In this document: one piece after another, positions 24,688 to 31,464 of the stretch
Layout of the letters: each line of letters begins with the position of its first letter
How positions within the stretch are numbered: the first letter of the stretch is position 1
Source of the DNA: Armatimonadota bacterium
GTDB taxonomy: Bacteria > Armatimonadota > Fimbriimonadia > Fimbriimonadales > Fimbriimonadaceae
Direction of reading: 5' to 3'
Assembly (NCBI GenBank): GCA_018268395.1
Contig: JAFDWQ010000001.1
Location: 144,788 to 208,787, forward strand
DNA: 64,000 nt
The notes under the pieces: model-generated
What the model was told of the DNA's origin: nothing
The model's input: the letters and a program-made list of their open reading frames with translations, nothing else
Databases searched by the model: none
Program-made: the position numbers and the translations under genes

Positions 24688-25190
24688 TCCCCCAGCAGCA
24701 TCTCCTTGATGCGCGACGCGACGACGTCATGGTCCTCCGCACCTGAGGGCACGACGAAATCGGCTCGAAGGTACAGGTCGCGGCGCTGGGTGAGGAGAGA
24801 GTCGAACCGCTCTTCCCAGTCGGCATGTTCGAGCAAGGGCCGCTTGCGCTTGGTCGTCCTTAACCGCTCTTTGAGGACTTCAGGCAGGACGTCGAGGAAG
24901 ACGACGACGCCCAAACGGTGCATTTCGGCCCAGTTGTCTTCACGGAGGACGATCCCGCCCCCCGTCGCTAAGACGCCTTCTTCCTCGGTCATCTCGGCAA
25001 GGACCAAGTGCTCGTGTTCGCGGAAGGCGGTCTCGCCATAGATCTGGAACCATTGACGGATCGGGCGTCCGAGCCGCCGCTCGAGCAAGACGTCCGTATC
25101 GAGGAACGGGACGTCGAGCGATCCGGCCAGCTTCATGCCGACCGTACTCTTCCCGCTACCCATCATACCGACCAAGATCACGAGAGCCAT
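24684..25190 (-). CDS. aroK: Shikimate kinase
   Basis: A small P-loop kinase of 168 residues: Walker A GMMGSGKSTVG, substrate-binding DTDVLLERR, and ATGGGIVLRE. It phosphorylates shikimate. It directly follows the pilMNOPQ block, as in gamma-proteobacteria. The ATG lies only 10 bases past the pilQ terminator hairpin, and no Shine-Dalgarno sequence fits between. Expression may depend on read-through of the hairpin or on an unseen start signal within it. Confidence 0.96.
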   Translation of the reverse strand: MALVILVGMMGSGKSTVGMKLAGSLDVPFLDTDVLLERRLGRPIRQWFQIYGETAFREHEHLVLAEMTEEEGVLATGGGIVLREDNWAEMHRLGVVVFLDVLPEVLKERLRTTKRKRPLLEHADWEERFDSLLTQRRDLYLRADFVVPSGAEDHDVVASRIKEMLLGE

Positions 25191-25200
25191 AGAAAACGAA

Positions 25201-25230
25201 GCGACGGAAGGGATCGCTCCCGTCCGTCGC
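25201..25230 (-). terminator. Terminator/attenuator hairpin between pilQ and aroK
   Basis: Read on the minus strand, an 8-bp stem plus a 4-bp inner stem (one mismatch, 4-base loop) is followed by TTCGTTTTCT, which runs straight into the aroK ATG at 25190. Confidence 0.75.
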
Positions 25231-25259
25231 CGGAGGATACTGGTTTTTTCCGCTCGGTC

Positions 25260-26828
25260 TTACGGTTGCAGACCGAGTTCGTCTTCTTGGACGATGTTCG
25301 GGGTCACGAAGACCACGAGCTCGCTCGAACTCTTGGCATCGTTGCGGCCCCGGAACAGTTGGCCGATGATCGGCAGGTCGGACAGCACCGGGATCTTCTT
25401 CACGGTGTAGCTGTCGTTCTTCGTCGTGAACCCGGCCAGAGCGATCGTCTCGCCGTTCTTCACGATGGTCGCCACTTGGATCTGCTGGCTCGTGAAGTTC
25501 GGGTACTGCGTGCCGTCCGGACCGACCGAGAAGCCCGTGATGTTCGCGATCTGCGGCGTCAGGGTCATCGCGATCGAGTTGTCGTTGTTGATACGCGGCC
25601 GGACGACCAAGAACGTCTGGATCGTGAGAGGCGTCGGGTTGTAGAACGTGGTCTGACCACCGGGGCCGTTCGTGACGATCGGCAGGAAGAGGTAGGTCGT
25701 GACGTTCTGCGAAACGAGCGCCGTCTGGTTGTTCAACGTCCGAAGCAACGGCGCACTGACCACGCGGCCCCAACCGTTGTTCATCAGGGTCCGCAAGCGG
25801 GTGCTGATGTTGCCCGTCGCATAGTTGAAGAACACGGGGTCGCCGGACCGGGCGAACTCGCCAGGCCGGACGCCGGCGTTGACGGTGCCGCGGCTATAGA
25901 GCCAGTCGATGCCGAGCGCACGGTCCGAGCTCTGCGTCGTCGAAACGAACTCGACCTTGATGACGACCTGTCGGGGCTGCTTGTCGAACTGCTCGATGAT
26001 CCGTTCGAGTTCGCGGATGGCTTCTTCTGTGCCTTGCACGAGGAAGGAGTTGTCCGTCGGGTCGTACATGATGCGGTCGATGCCTTGCGGCACGAGGCCG
26101 TCACCGCCGCGGAGCCCCGTGACGCCGCCCTGTTGGCCGCCCGGGTTGTTCTGTCCGCCCGCTCCACCGCCGGGTTGGCCGCCTCCGGCGCCGCCGCCCA
26201 ACTGTGGGGCCGCTTCGTCCGGCAGGACGATGTCCGACGTGGTCGGCTTGGGGCTCGCCGTCTGAAGGACGGACTGGCCCGAACCGTACATCTGGAACAC
26301 GTTGTTCATCGCCTTCGGCGTCGTCGACGAGTTCTGCATGAACTTGTCGATCTCGGTCAGGCCGTGGTCGCTGTCGTAGACGACGTCCTTCAGCATCGCC
26401 CGGACCAGGTCCGGATCGGCCTTCATCAGCTTGATCGTCTTGGTGATGTGCGGCCTCGCGACCGCGACTTCGGGCTGCTGCTTCTCGGTGGTCGGCTCTT
26501 CCTTTTTGCCGCTCGAAATGACGAAGACGCCGTTCGAGTCCTTCTCGGCATAGGCGCCTGCCGCGTCGCAGATGTACCGGATCGCCTGCTCCGCCGTTTG
26601 CTGGCTGAGCTGCAGGCTGATCTTCTTAAAGTCGCCGGAGCCGGGCTTCACGACGAACTGGAGGCCCGTCTGAAGCGTCAGCGCCTGGATGGCTGCTTGA
26701 AGGTCGGCGTCCCGCAGGAAGAGGTCGACCTTCTTCTGAAGGACGTCCTCCTGCGCGAATGCGAGGGTCGTGAACGAGACCGTCGCCGCGAGCGCCGCGA
26801 CGGTCCTTGCGAGTCTGTTCCAATTCAT
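25260..26828 (-). CDS. pilQ: Type IV pilus secretin PilQ
   Basis: The outer membrane pore through which the pilus fibre passes. Signal peptide MNWNRLARTVAALAATVSFTTLAFAQ. An STN/N0-like domain (~28-100) contains DLFLRDADLQAAIQAL. Secretin N1-type sequences (TKTIKLMKADPDLVRAML) are followed by a Gly-rich linker (~residues 208-243), an N-domain (NSFLVQGTEEAIRELERIIE) and the secretin core with VVIKVEFVSTTQSSDRALGIDW, the ending VKKIPVLSDLPIIGQLF and ELVVFVTPNIV. At 522 residues it is shorter than proteobacterial PilQ (~700) because the AMIN domains are absent. AGGAGG lies nine bases before the ATG. Confidence 0.95.
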   Translation of the reverse strand: MNWNRLARTVAALAATVSFTTLAFAQEDVLQKKVDLFLRDADLQAAIQALTLQTGLQFVVKPGSGDFKKISLQLSQQTAEQAIRYICDAAGAYAEKDSNGVFVISSGKKEEPTTEKQQPEVAVARPHITKTIKLMKADPDLVRAMLKDVVYDSDHGLTEIDKFMQNSSTTPKAMNNVFQMYGSGQSVLQTASPKPTTSDIVLPDEAAPQLGGGAGGGQPGGGAGGQNNPGGQQGGVTGLRGGDGLVPQGIDRIMYDPTDNSFLVQGTEEAIRELERIIEQFDKQPRQVVIKVEFVSTTQSSDRALGIDWLYSRGTVNAGVRPGEFARSGDPVFFNYATGNISTRLRTLMNNGWGRVVSAPLLRTLNNQTALVSQNVTTYLFLPIVTNGPGGQTTFYNPTPLTIQTFLVVRPRINNDNSIAMTLTPQIANITGFSVGPDGTQYPNFTSQQIQVATIVKNGETIALAGFTTKNDSYTVKKIPVLSDLPIIGQLFRGRNDAKSSSELVVFVTPNIVQEDELGLQP

Positions 26829-26863
26829 TACCAGTATCCTCCTGATCGTGTCGTCCTGAGCGG

Positions 26864-27583
26864 TCAGCGCCCGAAGCCGCCGCCGCCGCCGCCGCCAAAG
26901 CCGCCGCCGCCGAAGCCGCCGCCGCTAAAGCCGCCGCCGCCGAAACCGCCGCCGCCGAAGCCGCCGCCGCTAAAGCCGCCGCCGCCGAAGCCGCCGCCGC
27001 TGAAACCGCCGCCCGAGAAGCCGCCGCCGCTGAAACCGCCGCCCGAGAAGCCGCCGCCGCCGAAGCCGCCGCCGCCGCCGAGCCCCGTCATGGTGCTGGA
27101 CTCCGGCTGCGTACCGATGTCGATCGTGCCCGCGAGGATCTGGCTGATCAACTGCGGGTCGGCGTGGCGGACCTTGATCCGGACCGTCGGCTTGGACGTC
27201 GACGTGTTCGGCAGGTTGCCGGTGTCCGTGTTGCCCGGGTTCAAGTTGACTTCAGGCTTCGGGATGATCGTGTAGGTCGTGCCCTCGACGCGGTACGTCG
27301 CATTGACCTGGTTGAGGATGTTCCTCAACGCGGTCTGGAACGGGACGTCCTTCAAATGGACGGTGACCGTGCCTTGGACTTCCTGCGAGACCGTGTAGTT
27401 AGCGTTCACGATCTTGAACAGGGCCTTCAGAGCGTCGCGGACGTCAGCCTGATCGAGGTTGAGTTCGGCGATGTTCTGGTTGTTGACGTCCTGGTTCTGG
27501 GCCGTCGAGGAAACGGGCGCGGTCAATGCCGTCGCCAGTACCGCGAAGCCCAGCAAGGTTCCGAAGAGAGTTCTTGATTTCAT
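26864..27583 (-). CDS. Periplasmic STN-domain protein with C-terminal [S/G]GGGF repeats
   Basis: From ATG 27583 (GAGG six bases upstream; an earlier ATG at 27595 overlaps that site) the protein has 239 residues. A signal peptide is followed by an STN/secretin N0-like domain (~40-110): LNLDQADVRDALKALFKIVN and VTVHLKDVPFQTALRNIL. A second segment, VRIKVRHADPQLISQIL, resembles the start of an N1 domain. The last ~70 residues are 14 Phe-ended Gly blocks, mostly [S/G]GGGF pentads. The gene lies 35 bases upstream of pilQ, which has its own N0 domain, so this is an extra, separate N0-like partner not found in the classic pilMNOPQ operon. It may cap or gate the secretin; that is inference. Confidence 0.85.
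   Translation of the reverse strand: MKSRTLFGTLLGFAVLATALTAPVSSTAQNQDVNNQNIAELNLDQADVRDALKALFKIVNANYTVSQEVQGTVTVHLKDVPFQTALRNILNQVNATYRVEGTTYTIIPKPEVNLNPGNTDTGNLPNTSTSKPTVRIKVRHADPQLISQILAGTIDIGTQPESSTMTGLGGGGGFGGGGFSGGGFSGGGFSGGGFSGGGFGGGGFSGGGFGGGGFGGGGFSGGGFGGGGFGGGGGGGFGR
26870..27081. repeat. Tandem GC-rich repeats coding for [S/G]GGGF pentads
   Basis: About 14 imperfect 15-base units of CCG-type triplets separated by GAA (Phe on the minus strand), with GCT/GCC variation giving S or G at the first position. The tract lies wholly inside the STN-domain gene and is prone to length change by slippage. Confidence 0.9.
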
Positions 27584-27651
27584 TCTGGTCCTCATAGTCT
27601 TAGAAGCCCGAGATGACCGATGGCTTCGCTGTCGTCGATTTCGAATTCATT

Positions 27652-28350
27652 TTAGCTTCCACTCATGGAGGCGCCGCCACCGCCCGCCGGGTTGCCGCGG
27701 CTCGGACCGGAAGGAGGCCCGTCGTTTCCGCCTCGGTTGCCGCCGCCCGTTCCTCCGCCTGTACCGCCCGATGGCTGGTCTCGAGGAGGTGCGCCTTGTA
27801 ACGGGACGACGAAGACGGTCGGAAGTTTGCCCGCTGGTCTCCGAAGGACGGCACGGTCGGAGTCGATCGATACCACCGTCCAGTCGCTGTTCGGGATCTT
27901 CATGCCAGGCCGGATGTCGAACACCTCGTTGCCGGTATCGAGCAGCGCGACGACACCGTTCCCGATGATCACGCCCGTCAGGCGCCATGCCGGCAACGGT
28001 TCGACCACCGGCGCGACGTCGTCTTTGGCCTCGGGCTCAGTGAACATAGTCGCAAAGCCGCCGCCGTCGTTCAAGAGCCGGAACGACGTTTGGGCCCGTT
28101 CGAACGTGGCTTCTGACGGAAGGAGCGCAAAGGCGTCCCGCCGTGTCCGGAAGAACTTTGTCTGTGCGAGCTGCAAGGCGTCGTTCCCAGGCGTCGCGAC
28201 GACGGCCGCGCCGATGCCGGCCGCAGCGGCCGGTTGATGGGCCGGCGGGTTGTACGGCGGTACGGTCGTCAGCTCCTGCGTCTTGTCGCCGACGTCGCAT
28301 CCCGTCAGGACGACGGCCAGCGCTCCCAGCACGATCCAGCTCTTCGACAT
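27652..28350 (-). CDS. pilP: PilP-like pilus assembly lipoprotein
   Basis: From ATG 28350 (AGGA five bases upstream) the protein begins MSKSWIVLGALAVVLTGC, a lipoprotein signal with lipobox LTGC. Its 232 residues hold a low-order central region and then a small beta domain with AWRLTGVIIGNGVVALLDTG and FDIRPGMKIPNSDWTVVSID, which has the pattern of the PilP/GspC HR domain that contacts the secretin. The C-terminal ~45 residues are Gly/Pro/Asn-rich. Assignment rests on this domain pattern and on the pilM-N-O-P-Q gene order more than on strong identity. The in-frame extension to 28467 is ignored because the lipobox start is convincing. Confidence 0.82.
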   Translation of the reverse strand: MSKSWIVLGALAVVLTGCDVGDKTQELTTVPPYNPPAHQPAAAAGIGAAVVATPGNDALQLAQTKFFRTRRDAFALLPSEATFERAQTSFRLLNDGGGFATMFTEPEAKDDVAPVVEPLPAWRLTGVIIGNGVVALLDTGNEVFDIRPGMKIPNSDWTVVSIDSDRAVLRRPAGKLPTVFVVPLQGAPPRDQPSGGTGGGTGGGNRGGNDGPPSGPSRGNPAGGGGASMSGS

Positions 28351-28396
28351 GGTGTTCCTGTTCCTAATGATCGGTAGACCGACTGTTTTCATCGCC

Positions 28397-29143
28397 TTAT
28401 CTGCCTCCCGGCTTAGGGCCGGTCGGGCTCGGAGCGTTGCCGCCCGGAGCTTGACCGCCGCCCGCACCCGTCGATTCCGGCACGGTCGGCGCGACTTCCG
28501 TGCCCCGGATGTAGGCCACGAGGGTCAGATTGTACGTCCCCGTCATGGTCGGGGTCGTCCCTGATAACTGAAGACCGTCCGCGACGGCCAGATAGTTCGG
28601 CATGCTCGACCAGGCCCGGACGTGGGACATGATCTGCGCGTAGCTCCCGGTCACCGTGACCGCACCCAAGTTGAAGACCAACACGGGGAACCGGATCGCA
28701 GGATAGTTGTAATACTCGACGATCTGGGCCGCGTTGCCAGGAGGCGACGGGATCCGCGGACCGTTCACGACCCTGACCCCGCCGCGCCGCAATTGGGCGT
28801 TGACGGCGTTCTGGACGCTGTTCCGGAACTTGACGGAATCGTTGGTCAACTGCCAGCGGTTGACCGCCAGGTTGATTCCGCCCGAGCCCACGTTGTTCGG
28901 CGGCGTCTTGACCGCGACGATCTTCTGCCACTCGAGCTCCATCTTCTGGACGTCTTGCTCGGCTTTCTTGACCTTGTCGTTGGCCTGCTTCTGCTTGCCG
29001 GCTTGCTCGATGTAGCGGTTGGCCAGTTCGTTCTGGTACTTGGCTTCCTCGACGTTCGGCAGGAAGTTCGTCAGGGTGACCATCGCCGCGATCACGGCAA
29101 GGCTCAACCCGATGACGAAGATAGAAATTGGACTTAATTTCAT
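28397..29143 (-). CDS. pilO: PilO-like inner membrane pilus assembly protein
   Basis: A 248-residue protein with one N-terminal transmembrane helix (ISIFVIGLSLAVIAAMVTL), a charged coiled-coil region (~33-75; QANDKVKKAEQDVQKMELEW) and a periplasmic alpha/beta domain with FNLGAVTVTGSYAQIMSHV, as in PilO/GspM. The last ~28 residues are Gly/Pro-rich. Its place is 15 bases after pilN. It should form heterodimers with PilN that link PilM to PilP. Confidence 0.85.
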   Translation of the reverse strand: MKLSPISIFVIGLSLAVIAAMVTLTNFLPNVEEAKYQNELANRYIEQAGKQKQANDKVKKAEQDVQKMELEWQKIVAVKTPPNNVGSGGINLAVNRWQLTNDSVKFRNSVQNAVNAQLRRGGVRVVNGPRIPSPPGNAAQIVEYYNYPAIRFPVLVFNLGAVTVTGSYAQIMSHVRAWSSMPNYLAVADGLQLSGTTPTMTGTYNLTLVAYIRGTEVAPTVPESTGAGGGQAPGGNAPSPTGPKPGGR

Positions 29144-29158
29144 GACCGTTCTGCCTCC

Positions 29159-30058
29159 TTAGTCGGCGTTGTCCCCTCCGACGCCGCGACGGTTGTTCGG
29201 TCCGGCCGGACCGGGCGCCGGCCCGCTCGGTGTCGGCGTCGTGTTCCCAGGGCCGCCGCCGCCGCCAGGAGCGGGCGAGTTGGACGCGCCGCCTTGGGCC
29301 CTCAACGTCGCCTCAGGGTCCGGGGTCTGGATGTCCCGGTTGATCGTGACGACCAGGGTGATGACCGACCAGTCCGGCATCGCGCCCTTCCGGGTCGCGT
29401 CCGGAACGCCGAACCCTTCGGCCCCGACGAATCCGCGCGGAGCCGATTCGGCCCTCGCGATCATCTCTTCGAGCCTGGCCATCGGGTCGCTCGGTAAATT
29501 CGATTCGCCCGGCCTCACGGGGAGGCCGCGTTGGTCGCCGTCGTTCAGCGCCGGGACGACCGGCCGGACGTCGGCGAAACCGGCCCGGGTCACGTTCGTC
29601 GCTCCCGGGATCCTCAACATCGCGAGCATGATGTCCGCGTATTGCTGGTACGTCTGGATGACGCCCGTCAACGAGACCGTGCACAGCCCCGGCCCCAGCG
29701 ACGTCGCGGTGACGTCCGTCACACGGAAGAACGTCGGGACATAGGACAGGACGTCGCGGTACAGGTCGGGATAGACCGTATTGTGCTTGAGCATGGCGTT
29801 CGCCAGCTTCAAGTTCCGGTCGATGACCACGGAACCGGCCATGATGTCGTCGGCCTTCTTGGCCGTGGCGACCGCCGTGTCGTAATTGGTCTTGTACTTG
29901 GCGGCCCGGTCCTTCGCGGCCGTCAGTTCCTGGTTCGACCAGAACATCGCATAGGCGCCGACGGCGATGGCGCCGACCACCATCAGGCCGGACGCGACCC
30001 AGGCGACTTTGGACTGTCCTTCCTTTGAGACGTGCGTTGGCAGCAGGTTGAGCTTCAT
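29159..30058 (-). CDS. pilN: PilN-like inner membrane pilus assembly protein
   Basis: The N-terminus MKLNLLPTHVSKE matches the conserved INLLP motif of PilN, which docks in a groove of PilM. A transmembrane helix (VAWVASGLMVVGAIAVGAYAM) and a periplasmic coiled coil (ELTAAKDRAAKYKTNYDTAV) follow, then a ferredoxin-like domain with VSLTGVIQTYQQYADIMLAM. At 299 residues it is longer than usual (~190-230), owing to an inserted loop and a Gly/Pro/Asn-rich tail of about 45 residues. It starts nine bases after pilM. Confidence 0.88.
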   Translation of the reverse strand: MKLNLLPTHVSKEGQSKVAWVASGLMVVGAIAVGAYAMFWSNQELTAAKDRAAKYKTNYDTAVATAKKADDIMAGSVVIDRNLKLANAMLKHNTVYPDLYRDVLSYVPTFFRVTDVTATSLGPGLCTVSLTGVIQTYQQYADIMLAMLRIPGATNVTRAGFADVRPVVPALNDGDQRGLPVRPGESNLPSDPMARLEEMIARAESAPRGFVGAEGFGVPDATRKGAMPDWSVITLVVTINRDIQTPDPEATLRAQGGASNSPAPGGGGGPGNTTPTPSGPAPGPAGPNNRRGVGGDNAD

Positions 30059-30067
30059 CTTTCGTCC

Positions 30068-31282
30068 TTAAAAGCAGATGTGCAGGCCGTTGCCCAGCGC
30101 CACTGCGAACTCCTGACGGTCCTCGTCACGGAAACTGTCGGTCTTTTTCGCCGAAACCGTCAGGCCCCGGAGCGGGTCCATGAGTTCGGCAGGAAGTCCG
30201 ATCGCGGATTCGAGAAAGGCGACTAGCCCCTTCATTTTCGCCCCGCCGCCGCAGACCAGCAGCATGTCCACCTCACCGCCTTTGCTGCGGAAATAGTCCA
30301 CGGAGCGCCGCACCTCGGCCACGAACTCGTCCATGACCGCGGCCATCGCTTGATAACCCCGGTCGGGAGCGACGTCCTGGGCCACCGGGACCGGGGCGGC
30401 AGGAACGGCCTCTTCGGCCGCGGGCTCTGCCGGCGGGGCGCCCAACGACTCGTCGGGCTCGGCGAACGGGTTGTAAGGGGTGAACGTCTGGGTCGCGGCC
30501 GTATCGAACGGGTTGTACGACCCGGACTGGGCTCCGGGCCCGGTCGGGACGACCACTTCGGACTTAATGTGTTCGGCCTCGTCGAAGGACACACCAAGAC
30601 CGTCGGCGATCGCCTTGGTCATCATTTCTCCGCCGATCGGGACTTGGCGAGGCATCAAGAGCTTGCCGTCCCGGTAGACGTTGATGGCCGTCGTCTTGTG
30701 GCCGATGTCGACCACGCAGACGGACTTGCCCGCAAGCTCGGAACTGTAGGCCGTAGCGACCGTCCGGGCCATGCCGAGCGGCTCGACGTCGATCGCGGCC
30801 GGTTTACGGCCAGACTTCTTCACGAGCGAGATCAGCGAGTCCACCGCGGACTGCGGCGCGATCGCCATCACGACGTCCATGTTCTGTGGGTTGTTCGGGG
30901 CCGGCGGGAACGCTTTGTAGTCGCTCACGACCGTGCTCTCGGCGAACGGGATGTTCCGGGTGATCTCCCAGTCCATGTGCTGTTTGAGCTCCGCGTCGCT
31001 CATCGCAGGGACCTCGAGCGTCCGGACAAGGACCGCGCCTTGGCCCGCGACCGAGATCACGACGTCGCCGACGCTGGCCCCTGCCGAACCGCAGAGTTGC
31101 TTCAGGACGTTCGAGACGCTGTCGTAGTCGTGGATGCCGATATGGTCGACGGCACCGTCCGGAGTTTGGGCCAGTCCAAGAGCGGTCACGGTCGGGCGTC
31201 CGCCCTGCAACTTGACCTCGGCGATCTTGATGGTCTGACTTCCTATGTCCACACCGAGGACACTGCTCAATTTCTTGGCCAT
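30068..31282 (-). CDS. pilM: Type IV pilus assembly protein PilM
   Basis: A cytoplasmic actin-like (FtsA-like) ATP-binding protein: phosphate-1 motif LGVDIGSQTIKIAEV, phosphate-2 region VCVVDIGHKTTAINVY, adenosine motif LLVCGGGAKMKGL. It anchors PilN and connects the motor with the alignment complex. It has 404 residues against ~350 usually. The excess is an Ala/Pro/Glu-rich insert (~240-310) carrying two YNPF tetrapeptides. It is the first gene of pilMNOP-STN-pilQ and has a strong promoter 34 bases upstream. Confidence 0.96.
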   Translation of the reverse strand: MAKKLSSVLGVDIGSQTIKIAEVKLQGGRPTVTALGLAQTPDGAVDHIGIHDYDSVSNVLKQLCGSAGASVGDVVISVAGQGAVLVRTLEVPAMSDAELKQHMDWEITRNIPFAESTVVSDYKAFPPAPNNPQNMDVVMAIAPQSAVDSLISLVKKSGRKPAAIDVEPLGMARTVATAYSSELAGKSVCVVDIGHKTTAINVYRDGKLLMPRQVPIGGEMMTKAIADGLGVSFDEAEHIKSEVVVPTGPGAQSGSYNPFDTAATQTFTPYNPFAEPDESLGAPPAEPAAEEAVPAAPVPVAQDVAPDRGYQAMAAVMDEFVAEVRRSVDYFRSKGGEVDMLLVCGGGAKMKGLVAFLESAIGLPAELMDPLRGLTVSAKKTDSFRDEDRQEFAVALGNGLHICF

Positions 31283-31315
31283 GAACGATCTTTCCCTAGC
31301 TCAGCAGGCGGCATC

Positions 31316-31345
31316 ATCATAGCACCCGGAGCGACTGGCTGTCAA
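31316..31345 (-). promoter_or_regulatory. Sigma70-type promoter of the pilM operon
   Basis: On the minus strand TTGACA (31345-31340) and TATGAT (31321-31316) are 18 bases apart. The -35 is consensus and the -10 is one base off. It is the best promoter in the window and separates the pilM operon from the giant-protein genes upstream. Confidence 0.85.
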
Positions 31346-31419
31346 CGAGGCCGGCCTGCACGGCGGACCGCGTTCGTACCGAAGCAGACGCGCTCAAGAG
31401 GCTGAAAAGTTTCGTCCCG

Positions 31420-31456
31420 AGGGCCCGGAAGTCGAAAATTCGTCCTTCCGGGCCCT
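31420..31456 (-). terminator. Terminator hairpin after the 2307-aa protein gene
   Basis: A perfect 12-bp stem AGGGCCCGGAAG/CTTCCGGGCCCT with a 13-base loop starts nine bases past the stop codon. It closes the pilD-pilin-giant protein operon. Confidence 0.75.
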
Positions 31457-31464
31457 GGACGCCC

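Noticed and set aside
26870-27081. Tandem repeats as a CRISPR array
   Set aside because: Units are ~15 bases without spacers and keep the reading frame of a secreted protein.
25008-27275. Open frame of 755 codons on the plus strand ending in Pro-Lys repeats
   Set aside because: It is antisense to pilQ and the STN gene; the Pro-Lys repeat is just the reverse reading of the [S/G]GGGF tract.
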